Origin: Variovorax flavidus | Lineage (GTDB): Bacteria; Pseudomonadota; Gammaproteobacteria; Burkholderiales; Burkholderiaceae_C | DNA length: 64,000 nucleotides | Assembly (NCBI RefSeq): GCF_030317145.1 | Contig: NZ_JASZYE010000007.1 | Span: 166,699-230,698, forward strand | Direction: 5' to 3' | Part shown: positions 1-10,112 of the stretch, in pieces | Layout: each line of letters starts with the position of its first letter | Position numbering within the stretch: the stretch's first letter is position 1 | Program-made: the position numbers and the translations under genes | The notes under the pieces: generated by a model | The model's input: only the letters and a program-made list of their open reading frames with translations | The model's database searches: none | Told to the model about the DNA's origin: nothing

Positions 1-371
1 GGCCCTTCTTCCGCACGCTGCTGTCGAACATGGACATGGTGCTCGCCAAGAGCGACCTCGCCCTGGCCTCGCGTTACTCGGAGCTGGTGGCCGAGCGCAA
101 GCTGCGCCAGAAGGTGTTCTCGATGATCGACGCCGAATGGCACCGCACCTCGGATGCCCTGGTGCTCATCACGGGCGCAAGGCAGCGCCTGGAGGGCAAT
201 GCCGAGATGCAGCGCTCCATTCGCCACCGCTTCCCCTACATCGACCCGCTCCATCACCTGCAGGTGGAATTGATGCGGCGCTATCGCGCGGGGCAGGACG
301 ACGAGCGGCTGCAGCGCGGCATCCACATGTCGATCAACGGGGTCGCGGCGGGCTTGCGAAACACCGGCTAG
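1..371 (+). CDS. ppc: phosphoenolpyruvate carboxylase, C-terminal part (5' cut by window edge)
   Basis: Only the last 122 or so codons are present; the reading frame is open from base 3 to the TAG at 369-371. The C-terminal block PYIDPLHHLQVELMRR and the ending INGVAAGLRNTG are the classic carboxy terminus of PEP carboxylase. In this family the terminal Gly is invariant and lies near the active and inhibitor sites. The enzyme converts PEP and bicarbonate to oxaloacetate, refilling the TCA cycle in the cytosol. The first methionine visible (base 30) is internal, not a start. I see no frameshift. The following 150 bases carry no clear terminator. Confidence 0.95.
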   Translation, partial: PFFRTLLSNMDMVLAKSDLALASRYSELVAERKLRQKVFSMIDAEWHRTSDALVLITGARQRLEGNAEMQRSIRHRFPYIDPLHHLQVELMRRYRAGQDDERLQRGIHMSINGVAAGLRNTG

Positions 372-522
372 CGAAGGAGCGATCGCGCGCTGTGCGCCGT
401 CTCCTACGTCAACATCCGGCGCGGGAGAAAGGAAGGGTATTCGATGAAGAGTACCCTGCCCCTACGTTCACAGCTCTCGCAATCGCGCGGCGGCTCAAGG
501 GCCGTTCAGAGGAATCTTCGCC
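372..522. other. intergenic region with weak inverted repeat
   Basis: This is the leader between ppc and the small membrane-protein gene. It holds an imperfectly placed inverted repeat, AGGGTA (434-439) and TACCCT (452-457), and a ribosome binding site AGAGGA just upstream of the ATG at 523. An in-frame ATG at 444 opens the frame of the downstream glucan synthase, but the sequence between 444 and 738 in that frame looks like non-coding shadow. No convincing promoter was seen. Confidence 0.3.
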
Positions 523-741
523 ATGTCTACCCCGCAATCGCTTGCCCGTTCCCAGATCGACTTCGTCAGCGGCGACTTCGATGCGCTGGCATCCCACATG
601 CGACATTGCGCGTTGGCACAGGGGCGATGGTTCGCGGTCAAGAGCCATCTGCAGCGGGTGCGTTCAGTCGCCGCTGGCCGCATCGTGACAATGGCCTGCG
701 TGGCCGTGGTGCTCGCCATCGGCCTGTTCGCGGTCGCTTGA
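523..741 (+). CDS. small single-pass membrane protein, unknown function
   Basis: This encodes 72 residues: a soluble, mostly polar N-terminal part of about 50 residues, followed by one hydrophobic segment (IVTMACVAVVLAIGLFAVA) running to the very C-terminus. That is the topology of a tail-anchored inner-membrane protein. A Shine-Dalgarno AGAGGA lies about 11 bases ahead of the ATG. Its TGA stop overlaps the likely TTG start of the cyclic glucan synthase (TTGA at 738-741), suggesting translational coupling and perhaps a shared role in glucan synthesis. I do not recognise the family. It could be an unrelated short ORF, but start signal, length and overlap make a real gene likely. Confidence 0.55.
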   Translation: MSTPQSLARSQIDFVSGDFDALASHMRHCALAQGRWFAVKSHLQRVRSVAAGRIVTMACVAVVLAIGLFAVA

Positions 742-3700
742 GTGCCGCGGCGGTCGTCGACCGGCTCGATTCGCTAAGCCAGTACGCACGCAAACTCCTC
801 CTGGGTCCTCACGAACCGGTCGAAGCACCGATCCGGGCCGAGCTGTTCGGCGCCCAACGCTTCGAGCAGCACGGCCACAGCCTGGCGCGCGCGCAGGTCG
901 TGCAGCAGGGAAGCGCGCGAGGCGACGCCACGCCATTTTTTCCGCGCGTCGACAAGAACCTCGAATCGCTGCGCAGCGCCTTCGACTACATCGCGCTCAT
1001 CTCGCAGAGCGGACGCTATGTCACGCCGGCGGCCGAATGGCTGCTCGACAACTTTCACCTTGTCGAGGCGCAGCTCCAGCAGATCCGCGAAGGTGTTCCG
1101 CGCAGCTACTACGCGCGGCTTCCCAAGCTCGCGGCCGCGCCCCTGGCCGGCCTGCCACGCGTGTACGGCATCGCGTGGGCCTATGTCGCGCACACGGACA
1201 GCGTGCTGAACAAGGAGTTGTTCACCGCCTTCCTCAACGCCTACCAGGACATCGACGAACTCACGCTCGGCGAGCTCTGGGCATTGCCGACCACGCTGCG
1301 CGTGGTGCTGCTGGAGAACCTGCGGCGCGTCGCGGAAAGCATTGCCGAGAGCAAGGTGGCGCGCGAAGTCGCGCATGCGGCATGGGACGCGGCCGAGCGC
1401 CTGTCGATGCAAGACCTGGACGTGCTCTATCGCGCGCTGCAAAGCCGCGGCATGCAGGAAAGCTACCTCACCCAGCTGTGGCAACGCCTGCCCGTCGAGC
1501 ACGGCGACAACCCGCCTGCGCTCGTCAAATGGACCGAGCAACATTGCCCGAACGGCCCCGCCCTGATCGCCGACGCGCAGACGGCGCAGGCCGCCGCCAA
1601 CCTCACGGTCGGCAACATCATCACCACCCTGCGGATGATCGGGCAGGTCGAATGGGCCGACCTGATCGAGCCCGTCAGCCGATCGCTGCGGGTGCTGCGC
1701 AACTTGCCCAGCTACGGGCGCGAGAGCGAACTCACGCGCCAGCAGATCACGCATGCGATGGAACAGGTCGCACGCGCCCTGCGCAGGCCCGAGCGCGAAG
1801 TCGCGGAAGCGGTGGTGAGCTTGGCCCTGGAAGCGGCCGGCGACCCGCATTCGCAGGAAAACGAAGAGACGCGATGGTCCCTGGCCGAGCGAACTGCCGG
1901 CTACTACCTCTTCGGCGAAGGCCGCCCGGCATTGATCGCCGCGCTGGCGGATGCGGGTGGCGACCGGACCGTTCCGTTTTCGCTGCGGCGGATTTCCCAT
2001 CGCAACTGGCGTCTGCCCCTTTACGTGCTGACGATCGTCGTCGGCACCGCGCTGATGCTGGCCGCTTCCGTGCACGGCCTGAACCGGGTCGGATGGCCCG
2101 ATCCGGCCTGGACCGCAGTGGTCGCGCTGGTGCTGTTGGTGTGGCCGGTCTCGGAGTCGGTGATAGCGCTGGTGCATCGCATCGTCGCCGAATCGACCCG
2201 TGTGCGTGCGTTGCCGCGCCTGGATTTCGCGGCGGGCATCCCGGAAGCCCATCGCGTCCTGGTGGTCGTCCCGTCGATGCTGAGTTCGCTGCAGGCCAAC
2301 GCCCAGCTCGCTCACCGCCTCGAACTGCATTGGCTCGCCAACCGCGAGGACCATGCGCAGTTCGCGCTGTTGTCCGACTGGCCGGACGCCCCGCAGGCCT
2401 CGATGCCGGACGACGCGGCCCTGCTCGAAGACGCGATGCAGCGCATCGCCGCGCTCAACGAGACGTACCCAGCCCCGGCAGGCGCCCCGCCTCGATTCAC
2501 CCTGCTGCACCGACCGCGGACCTGGTCCGATACCGAGCAGCGCTGGATGGGCTGGGAACGCAAGCGCGGCAAGCTCGAGATGCTGCTGCGCCTGCTGGCC
2601 GTCGGCGACGCGAGCGGCTTCGTGCCCACGGCGCAAGGACTGCAACTCGCCCCGCGCATTCCCTACGTGATGACGCTCGACAGCGACACTGGCCTGCCAC
2701 CGGGCACCCTGCGCGACCTGGTCGCGGTCGCGGCGCATCCGCTGAACACACCGCAGATCGCCGAAGCTGGCCGGCGCGTGGTCGGGGGCTTCGGCATCTT
2801 CCAGCCGCGCATCGTCACGCCCTTTCCGGAGCGCGAGGAACGCTCCCTGTTCCACTGGATGTTCGCGGGCCAGTGCGGGCTCGACCCCTACAGCAACAGT
2901 GCCTCCGACCTCTATCAGGACGTCTTCGGCACCGGCTCGTTCACCGGCAAGGGACTGCTCAACGTGCACGCCGTGCATGCCACGCTCGATCGGCGCATGC
3001 CCGATGGCGCGGTGCTCAGCCACGATCTGCTCGAAGGCTCGGTGGCACGCTGCGCCGTGGTGAGCGACCTCGTCCTCATCGAGGACCATCCGCACCATGC
3101 CGGCGTCGCCGCCTCGCGCTGGCATCGCTGGACGCGCGGCGACTGGCAGTTGCTGCCGCTCATGCTGCGCGCGCGCCGCTTCGGCATCGACGCGCTGGGC
3201 CTCTGGAAGATGAGCGACAACCTGCGCCGCGCCATGGTGGTGCCGGCATCCACCGCGCTGCTCGCCTGGGTTGTCTTCACGGATTCGCTTCCATTGAACT
3301 GGGCGCTGGCCGCGGTCGTCTCGGCGCTCGTGCTCGGCCCTCTGCTGGGCGCCCTCGCCGGACTGGTGCCGACGCGGCGCTCGATCGAACTCCCCCATTT
3401 CTTCGATGTCGGCGCGACCGAACTGCTGCGCGCGCTGGCCAGCGCGGCATGGCAATTCGTGCAGTTGGCGGCGCAGACGCGCCTGCTCCTCGATGCATCG
3501 CTTCGTGCCGCATGGCGCCTGGCGGTGAGCCGTCGCCATCTGCTCGAATGGACGACCGCCGCGCAGGCGCAGGCGCAGGCTCGCTATGAGCTGGCGGCAT
3601 TCGTGCGCGGCGGCGCATTCACCAGTGCCGTGTGCATTGCCCTCGGCGTGGCGTCGTTGTGGGGCCCGCATCCCTGGATGGGACCTTTTCTCTTCGGCTT

Positions 3701-6700
3701 GTGGGCGCTCGCTCCCTTGGCTGCGTGGTGGAGCAGCCGCACTCCGGCGGAAACCGAAGGCGAACTCACCGCCGAACGGCGCAGCTACCTTGAAGGCCTG
3801 GCGCGCGAGACCTGGCACTTCTTCGAGCATGTGGTCGGCCCCGAGGACAACCATCTTCCGCCCGACAACCTCCAGCTCGAACCCGAGCCCACCATCGCGC
3901 ACCGCACGTCGCCGACCAACATCGGCATGTACCTCCTGGCGTGCTGCTGCGCACGGGAGTTCGGCTGGATCGACACCAGGGCGCTCGCCGCGCGGCTCGC
4001 CGCGACGCTCGACACGATCGATCGTCTCGACAAGCACGAGGGCCATCTCTACAACTGGTACGACACGCAATCGCTGCGGATGCTGCCGCCGGCCTATGTG
4101 TCCAGTGTCGACAGCGGCAACCTCGCGGGCCATCTGATCGCGGTCGCACAGGCTTGCCGCGCCTTCGCAGCGGAGAACACCGACGCGGCGGATCTGGAAT
4201 CGCTCGCGCAGCGCTGCGACGCCTTGTGCGCCGGCATGGATTTCCGCGGGCTCTACGACACCAAGCGCCACCTCTTCCACATCGGCCTGCGGGTGGAGGA
4301 CAACGTGCTCGATGCGAGCTACTACGACCTGCTCGCCTCCGAGTCGCGGCTCCTGAGCTTCCTCGCCATTGCCAAGGGCGACGTTCCCCGGCGTCACTGG
4401 CTGGCGCTTGGCCGCCCCTTTCTATCCGTCGGCGTGAAGCCGGGCCTCAAGTCCTGGTCGGGCTCGATGTTCGAGTACCTGATGCCGACGCTCGTCATGA
4501 CCGAGCCGGTCGGCGGCCTGCTGCAAGTGGCAAACCTCGCCGCCATCGGGGAACAGCAGACCTTCGGTTCGACACAGAACCTGCCGTGGGGCGTCTCCGA
4601 GTCGGCCTATTTCGCGCAGGACCATTCGCTCGCCTACCAGTACTCGCCCTTCGGTGTGCCGCGGCTGGCCCTGCGCCGCACGCCGCCCACCGACCGCGTG
4701 GTTGCGCCGTACGCCACGGCGATGGCAGCGCTGCTCCGCCCGGCCGATGCCGTGGTCAACCTGCGCCTGCTGGAATCGCTCGGCGCGCGCGGCGAGTTCG
4801 GCTTCTTCGACGCGATCGATTTCACCGTCTCGCGCCAGTCGACCGGACAGGCCTACACCGTCGTGCGCAACGTCATGGCGCATCACCACGGCATGTCGCT
4901 CGTGGCCCTGTGCAACGCCGTGCGCAACAATGCGCCGCGGCGCTGGTTCGGCAGCGCCGCGCTGGTGGAGGCGCACGCGTCGCTGCTGCACGAGCGCACG
5001 CCGCGCCAGATCATCGGCAGCGCCGACCCGCGCACGCCGCCCGAGCCGGCGACAGGAGAGGCGGCGCCGATCTTCCAGCCCCGCATCGTCGACCCGATGG
5101 AGCCGGGCTTTCAGCCCACGCACCTGCTCTCGAACGGCCGCTACACCGTGGCGCTGCGCGCCAACGGCGCGGGCGTGAGCCGGTGGCGATCGTTCAACGT
5201 GAGCCGGTGGCGGGACGACCCGCTGCGCGACAGCTATGGCACCTTCTTCTACGTACGCGACACGAACAGCCGCACCCTGACCTCGCTGACCGCCCTGCCC
5301 GCGCCCGGCGAACACTGGCGCTACAGGGCACGCTTTCTTGCCGACCAGGTGCAGTTCGATGCGACCGGGCCAGGCCTGCAGGCGCGCATCACCGTGCTCA
5401 TCAGCCCCGAGGACGACACCGAGCTGCGTACCGTCGCGCTGCACAACACCGGCAACGAGACGCGCACGCTGGAACTCATCTCGTACTTCGAGCCCGTGCT
5501 GTCCAACCCCAAGGCCGACGAGGCGCATCCGGCCTTCGCGAACCTGTTCGTCGAAAGCCGTTGGGTGCCGGGCTGGCGTGCGCTGCTGATGTCGCGCAAG
5601 CCGCGCCTGCACGGCGACCCGGTCGTGGCTGCAGCGCACTTCGTCGCATCGGTGGATGCGCAGGTGCTATCCATCGACTGCATGACGGATCGGCGCGCGT
5701 TCATCGGACGCAACCGCACGCTCGCCACGCCGGCGCTCGAGCCGCAGCCGCTGGGCGCAGACGGCACGCCGATCAACGGGCTCGACCCGATCGCCTGCCT
5801 GCGCGTGCGGCTGTCGATCGCGCCGGGCGCCACCGCACGCGTGACCTTCGCGACGGCGGCCGATGACGACATCGAAGCCCTGATGCCCGGCATCGACCGC
5901 TACCTGCAGCCCATGCACGTGGAGCGTGCGACGCGCATGGCCGCGACGCTGGCGCAAGTGCGCCTGCGCGACCTGAGCATCGACCCCGCCAAGAACCTCG
6001 CCTTGCAGGACCTCACCACCATCCTGACCTACACCACGCCCCGCGTGATGCGCGACCGGGGCCTGATCGACCTGCGGCAGATCTGGCGCTTCGGCATCTC
6101 CGGCGACAAGCCGATCGTGCTGGTGTACATCCACTCCATGGCGGGCAAGGGACTGGTCGACACGCTGCTGCGCGCACAGCCCTGGTGGGGCTTCGGCGGC
6201 GTGGCGTGCGACCTCGTGGTGCTCAACAGCGAACCGCACTCCTACCTGATGCCGCTGCAGAGAGACATCGAGGCGCTGCGCAACCGCGTCGCGCAGCAGA
6301 CGCAGAACAGCTTTCCGCGCAACGATGCCGCGGGCTTCTACCTGTTGCGCGATGCCGATGTGGCGCCTTCGGAGAAGGCCGCGCTGTCGAGCCTGGCCCG
6401 GGTGGTCTTCACCGCCGATGGGCGCGCGCTCGAATCGCAGGTCGCGGCGCTGCGCGATGCCATCGGGCCGGCCGAAGTCGACGCGAGGCCCCGCGTCCCG
6501 CTCTCGACGCTTCCGCCCACCGCGCACATCGACGACACCCTGATCGCGCCGCAAGGCGGCTTCGATGCCGGGAGCGGCGAATTCCGCTTCGAGGTCGACG
6601 TGAACCGCCGCACCGCGCGGCCCTGGGTCAACGTCATCGCCAACGCCTCGTTCGGCTTCCAGATCTCCGAATCGGGCACGGGCTACACCTGGGCGACCAA

Positions 6701-8900
6701 CAGCCGGCTGCACCAGGTGACGCCGTGGTCCAACGATCCGGTCCAGGACCCTGCCTTCGAACACTACCTGCTGCAGGACCTCGATTCCCGCGAACTGTTC
6801 CCGCTCACGCCGGCCGGCCGCGGCGTGGTCGCCGCCAGGCACCGCGTGCGCCATGGCCAGGGCTACACGGTGTTCGAGTGCCTGCACCGGAACGTGGTGC
6901 TCGAAACCACCTTCTTCGCCGACCGCGACGAACGGATGAAGCTCGTGCACGTGAGCGTCCGCAACGAGGGCATCGGCGCCCGCCGCCTGCGCGCCGTCGC
7001 GATGGTCGAATGGCAACTCGGCGCGGCCCGCGGAGAGCGACGGACTGTGCACACGTGGAAGCCCGAAGACCTGGCCGCGGTGTTCGGCGAACAGCGCGAA
7101 TCGAGCGCCGGATTCGGCGGCAGCACCGGCTTCCTTCAGCTTGCAGGCCTCAACGGCGCGACGCAATGGACCTGCGAGCGGAGCGAGTTCTTTGCCGGTC
7201 GCGGCATGATCGAATTGCCCGAGACCCTCGGCGGTCACGGCGGCAGCGGCCTCGATGCGTGTGCAGCGATCGCCGGCGAGTTCAGCCTTGCGCCCGGCGA
7301 AGGCGCCAGCTTCACCTTCATGCTGGGGCACGCGGACGATCCGGAAGCGGCCATGCAACTGGCGCGACGCTGGCAACAGCGCGACGTGCCCGAGGCGCTG
7401 GCGCAAGCGCGAGGATTCTGGGACGAGCTGCTGGGCCGGCTGCAGGTCAGGACGCCCGACCCGCTTTTCGATGCGATGGTGAACCGCTGGCTGGTCTATC
7501 AGACGCTGGTGTGCCGGCTCTGGTCCAAGGCCGGCTTCTACCAGGCCGGGGGTGCCTTCGGCTTCCGCGACCAGTTGCAGGACGCCATGGCCTTTGCGCT
7601 GACCGATCCGGCACGCCTGCGCGAACAGATACTCGTCAATGCGGCGCGGCAGTTCCCCGAAGGCGACGTGCAGCACTGGTGGCACATGCCCGGTGGGGCT
7701 GGCGTGCGCACGCATTTCTCCGACGACCTGTTGTGGCTGCCGTACGCGGCATCGCACTATGTCGACGTCACGGCCGACCGATCGGTGCTCGACGAGATCG
7801 TGCCTTTCGTGGAGGGCCCGGACATCCCGGCCGGCGCCGAAGACGCCTACTACGCGCCCCAGGTGAGCAGCCGGACGGCCAGCATCTACGAACACAGCGC
7901 ACGCACCATTGATCGCAGCCTCGCGACCGGCGCACATGGGCTTCCGCTGATGGGTACGGGCGACTGGAACGACGGCATGAACCGCGTGGGCCACGAAGGC
8001 CGGGGCGAATCCGTCTGGCTCGCCTGGTTCCTGTGCAGCGTGGTCGAGCGTTTCGCCCCTTTCGCCCATGCGCGTGGCGAACACCAACGCGCCGAACGCT
8101 GGCTCGCGGCCCGGAAAGGCTGGATCGCTGCCCTGCACGCCGCCGGCTGGGACGGCGCCTGGTTCCGCCGCGCCTTCTTCGACAACGGCGCCCCGCTGGG
8201 CTCGTCGATCAACGATGAATGTCGCATCGACCTGATCGCGCAAGCCTGGTCATTGCTTTCGAATGCTTCGGACGCGCAGCACACCACACCGGCACTCGCA
8301 TCGATGAAGCAGTATCTGCACGACCAGCCGCATGGCCTGATGCGCTTGCTGCATCCACCGCTGGCCCGATCGACCAACAACCCCGGCTACATCCAGGCGT
8401 ATCCGCCCGGCGTGCGCGAGAACGGCGGCCAGTATTCGCACGCCGCCGTGTGGGCCATGATGGCGCAGGCGCTGCAGGGCGACACCGAAGCCGCGTGGCA
8501 GAGCTTCGAGGGCCTGAGCCCGGCGCATCGCGCGCGCCACGCGCAGCGCGGACCGTTGTATGAACTCGAGCCCTACGTGATGGCCGGCGATGTGTACGGC
8601 TCGGCGCCCTATGCGGGTCGCGGCGGCTGGAGCTGGTACACGGGCTCGGCGGCATGGATGCACCGGGCCGCGGTCGAGACCTTGCTGGGCCTGTCCGTGC
8701 GCGGGGATCAGCTTTCGCTCACGCCCAGAGTGCCCGGGGATTGGCCGGGATTCGAGATCGCGCTGCGTCTGGCAGGAAAGAAGTTCACGCTGCAGAGTGG
8801 CAATCCACCGGAGGGAGCGAAGCCGACGCACCACATTGCGGTCGGCGAATGGATCATCTGGCGAGTGCTGCCGGAAGAGGCTGTGGTGCAGGTGGGTTAG
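738..8900 (+). CDS. ndvB: cyclic beta-1,2-glucan synthase (NdvB/ChvB type)
   Basis: This giant inner-membrane enzyme (2720 residues from the TTG at 738) matches the usual 2800 or so residues of cyclic beta-1,2-glucan synthases. It polymerises glucose from UDP-glucose on itself, trims the chain and cyclises it into periplasmic osmoregulated glucans. Order seen: N-terminal cytoplasmic region; two TM segments near residues 425-475; a glycosyltransferase 84 region with the Asp motif MTLDSDTGLPPG near 640 and QDVFGTGSFTGKG; further TM segments near 830, 855 and 957; then the long C-terminal part with the GH94 phosphorylase-like domain, including GTGDWNDGMNRVG near residue 2408, whose Asp is catalytic in GH94. 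The start is uncertain: no in-frame ATG lies nearby, and TTG overlapping the upstream stop is my choice. An ATG at 444 is the other option, but its extension looks non-coding. Confidence 0.93.
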   Translation: MSAAAVVDRLDSLSQYARKLLLGPHEPVEAPIRAELFGAQRFEQHGHSLARAQVVQQGSARGDATPFFPRVDKNLESLRSAFDYIALISQSGRYVTPAAEWLLDNFHLVEAQLQQIREGVPRSYYARLPKLAAAPLAGLPRVYGIAWAYVAHTDSVLNKELFTAFLNAYQDIDELTLGELWALPTTLRVVLLENLRRVAESIAESKVAREVAHAAWDAAERLSMQDLDVLYRALQSRGMQESYLTQLWQRLPVEHGDNPPALVKWTEQHCPNGPALIADAQTAQAAANLTVGNIITTLRMIGQVEWADLIEPVSRSLRVLRNLPSYGRESELTRQQITHAMEQVARALRRPEREVAEAVVSLALEAAGDPHSQENEETRWSLAERTAGYYLFGEGRPALIAALADAGGDRTVPFSLRRISHRNWRLPLYVLTIVVGTALMLAASVHGLNRVGWPDPAWTAVVALVLLVWPVSESVIALVHRIVAESTRVRALPRLDFAAGIPEAHRVLVVVPSMLSSLQANAQLAHRLELHWLANREDHAQFALLSDWPDAPQASMPDDAALLEDAMQRIAALNETYPAPAGAPPRFTLLHRPRTWSDTEQRWMGWERKRGKLEMLLRLLAVGDASGFVPTAQGLQLAPRIPYVMTLDSDTGLPPGTLRDLVAVAAHPLNTPQIAEAGRRVVGGFGIFQPRIVTPFPEREERSLFHWMFAGQCGLDPYSNSASDLYQDVFGTGSFTGKGLLNVHAVHATLDRRMPDGAVLSHDLLEGSVARCAVVSDLVLIEDHPHHAGVAASRWHRWTRGDWQLLPLMLRARRFGIDALGLWKMSDNLRRAMVVPASTALLAWVVFTDSLPLNWALAAVVSALVLGPLLGALAGLVPTRRSIELPHFFDVGATELLRALASAAWQFVQLAAQTRLLLDASLRAAWRLAVSRRHLLEWTTAAQAQAQARYELAAFVRGGAFTSAVCIALGVASLWGPHPWMGPFLFGLWALAPLAAWWSSRTPAETEGELTAERRSYLEGLARETWHFFEHVVGPEDNHLPPDNLQLEPEPTIAHRTSPTNIGMYLLACCCAREFGWIDTRALAARLAATLDTIDRLDKHEGHLYNWYDTQSLRMLPPAYVSSVDSGNLAGHLIAVAQACRAFAAENTDAADLESLAQRCDALCAGMDFRGLYDTKRHLFHIGLRVEDNVLDASYYDLLASESRLLSFLAIAKGDVPRRHWLALGRPFLSVGVKPGLKSWSGSMFEYLMPTLVMTEPVGGLLQVANLAAIGEQQTFGSTQNLPWGVSESAYFAQDHSLAYQYSPFGVPRLALRRTPPTDRVVAPYATAMAALLRPADAVVNLRLLESLGARGEFGFFDAIDFTVSRQSTGQAYTVVRNVMAHHHGMSLVALCNAVRNNAPRRWFGSAALVEAHASLLHERTPRQIIGSADPRTPPEPATGEAAPIFQPRIVDPMEPGFQPTHLLSNGRYTVALRANGAGVSRWRSFNVSRWRDDPLRDSYGTFFYVRDTNSRTLTSLTALPAPGEHWRYRARFLADQVQFDATGPGLQARITVLISPEDDTELRTVALHNTGNETRTLELISYFEPVLSNPKADEAHPAFANLFVESRWVPGWRALLMSRKPRLHGDPVVAAAHFVASVDAQVLSIDCMTDRRAFIGRNRTLATPALEPQPLGADGTPINGLDPIACLRVRLSIAPGATARVTFATAADDDIEALMPGIDRYLQPMHVERATRMAATLAQVRLRDLSIDPAKNLALQDLTTILTYTTPRVMRDRGLIDLRQIWRFGISGDKPIVLVYIHSMAGKGLVDTLLRAQPWWGFGGVACDLVVLNSEPHSYLMPLQRDIEALRNRVAQQTQNSFPRNDAAGFYLLRDADVAPSEKAALSSLARVVFTADGRALESQVAALRDAIGPAEVDARPRVPLSTLPPTAHIDDTLIAPQGGFDAGSGEFRFEVDVNRRTARPWVNVIANASFGFQISESGTGYTWATNSRLHQVTPWSNDPVQDPAFEHYLLQDLDSRELFPLTPAGRGVVAARHRVRHGQGYTVFECLHRNVVLETTFFADRDERMKLVHVSVRNEGIGARRLRAVAMVEWQLGAARGERRTVHTWKPEDLAAVFGEQRESSAGFGGSTGFLQLAGLNGATQWTCERSEFFAGRGMIELPETLGGHGGSGLDACAAIAGEFSLAPGEGASFTFMLGHADDPEAAMQLARRWQQRDVPEALAQARGFWDELLGRLQVRTPDPLFDAMVNRWLVYQTLVCRLWSKAGFYQAGGAFGFRDQLQDAMAFALTDPARLREQILVNAARQFPEGDVQHWWHMPGGAGVRTHFSDDLLWLPYAASHYVDVTADRSVLDEIVPFVEGPDIPAGAEDAYYAPQVSSRTASIYEHSARTIDRSLATGAHGLPLMGTGDWNDGMNRVGHEGRGESVWLAWFLCSVVERFAPFAHARGEHQRAERWLAARKGWIAALHAAGWDGAWFRRAFFDNGAPLGSSINDECRIDLIAQAWSLLSNASDAQHTTPALASMKQYLHDQPHGLMRLLHPPLARSTNNPGYIQAYPPGVRENGGQYSHAAVWAMMAQALQGDTEAAWQSFEGLSPAHRARHAQRGPLYELEPYVMAGDVYGSAPYAGRGGWSWYTGSAAWMHRAAVETLLGLSVRGDQLSLTPRVPGDWPGFEIALRLAGKKFTLQSGNPPEGAKPTHHIAVGEWIIWRVLPEEAVVQVG

Positions 8901-8924
8901 TGTTCAGCGGCATTTGCTGAAAGG
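8901..8924. terminator. possible weak bidirectional terminator hairpin
   Basis: The short gap between the convergent glucan synthase and permease genes contains the inverted repeat TTCAGC (8903-8908) / GCTGAA (8916-8921) with a seven-base loop. There are only short A/T runs on either side, so terminator strength is doubtful. Confidence 0.3.
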
Positions 8925-10112
8925 TCATTCGCCCAGCAATTCTCCGATCGGCTGCAGATCCTCCACGTGATCGCAAATGGCCTTCGCGACCATCATGATC
9001 GGAATGCCCAGGAGCAGCCCCCAGATTCCCCAGAGCCATCCCCAGAAGATCACGCCGACGAACACCGCGACCGGATTCATGCGGCTCGTCCGGCTCGTGA
9101 GGAATGGCAGCAGCAGATTGCCCACGAGCGTGTGAATCACCAGTGAGGTGCCTCCGACCAATAGCGCCATCTGGATGCCATTGAACTGCAGGAAGGCGAC
9201 CAGCCCCGCCGCTGCCATCACGATGACGGACCCGATGTAGGGAATCAGGTTGGTGACCGCCGCCAGAATGCCCCACACCGCCGCGTTATCCAGCCCGATG
9301 GCCCAGAACGCGAGCCCGGTCGCAACGCCCACCAGCGCACTGGTGAGGATCTGCACGAGCAGGTAGCGTTCGATGTGCTTGGTGATGTCGTCGAGCACGT
9401 GCACGGTGATCTTCTTCTTCTGCAGGCTGGGGCCGGTGATCTTGACCAGCTTGCGGCGGAAGGTGTCGCCCGACCCCAGTGCGAAGAAGGTGAGGAAGGC
9501 CACCAGCGTGAGTTGTCCGATGGCGCCGATCAGTCCGATGGTGCCGCTCCACATGTAGTCGCGCACGTTGAAGGAGGGGCGCTCGATGATCACGCGCGCA
9601 ACGCCCTTGCGCGCAGCGACCTTGGCCGAGTTCTCCTCGGCCGCCTGTTCGAGTTGCGCCGCGGCCTTTTGCACGGTGTCGAGCGCGTTCGCATCGGTGG
9701 TTCGGCTGTTCGATCGCATGGCCACGCGCAGTTTCTGCGCCGCGACCGGCAATGCATCGAGCAGTTCGGAGGCGCTGCCGGACAGCGAATAGCCCGTCCA
9801 CCCGAATGCGCCGCCGATACCGAGCAGGATGACGGCGGCGCCGACCCAGCGCGAGATCTTCCAGCGTTCGAGCTTGTCGACCAACGGCGCCAACGCATAG
9901 GTCAGGAGGAGGCTCACCATCAGCGGAATGAACACCGCCGCAGCCCAGTGCAGCGCGAACACGGTGGCCAGCACCGCCAGCACGACCAGCGACGCACTGC
10001 GCACGTCCACCGGCATGTGCAACAGCACGCGATCGGGTTGCGGGGCCTCGACAGGCTCCTCGGCCTTCGGGTCGAGCCGTTCGTCCGCTTTCTGGTCGGG
10101 CTGGGCGCTCAT
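8925..10112 (-). CDS. AI-2E family transporter (PerM/YdiK-like permease)
   Basis: This is a 395-residue polytopic membrane protein of the AI-2E transporter (UPF0118/PerM) family. A charged N-terminus of about 50 residues is followed by two closely spaced TM helices (SLVVLAVLATVFALHWAAAVF; LMVSLLLTYALAPLVDKLE), a large soluble segment (about residues 120-200), then a cluster of TM helices with the typical PYIGSVIVMAAAGLVAFLQF and GNLLLPFLTSRTSRMNPVAVF stretches. Members export small molecules or sodium in exchange for protons; most have unknown substrates and few act on AI-2 itself. The ATG at 10112 overlaps the stop of the upstream response-regulator gene by four bases, so it is probably the last gene of the AlgZ-AlgR operon. 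Confidence 0.88.
   Translation of the reverse strand: MSAQPDQKADERLDPKAEEPVEAPQPDRVLLHMPVDVRSASLVVLAVLATVFALHWAAAVFIPLMVSLLLTYALAPLVDKLERWKISRWVGAAVILLGIGGAFGWTGYSLSGSASELLDALPVAAQKLRVAMRSNSRTTDANALDTVQKAAAQLEQAAEENSAKVAARKGVARVIIERPSFNVRDYMWSGTIGLIGAIGQLTLVAFLTFFALGSGDTFRRKLVKITGPSLQKKKITVHVLDDITKHIERYLLVQILTSALVGVATGLAFWAIGLDNAAVWGILAAVTNLIPYIGSVIVMAAAGLVAFLQFNGIQMALLVGGTSLVIHTLVGNLLLPFLTSRTSRMNPVAVFVGVIFWGWLWGIWGLLLGIPIMMVAKAICDHVEDLQPIGELLGE

Noticed and set aside
444..737. In-frame extension of the glucan synthase back to ATG 444
   Set aside because: The extra residues overlap the small membrane-protein gene and read like a shadow frame (Arg-rich, no pattern); the TTG at 738 fits the family better.
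774..4397. Very long minus-strand ORF opposite the glucan synthase
   Set aside because: It is the antisense shadow of a real gene in GC-rich DNA: Arg/Gly/Ala-rich, no domain, no start signal.
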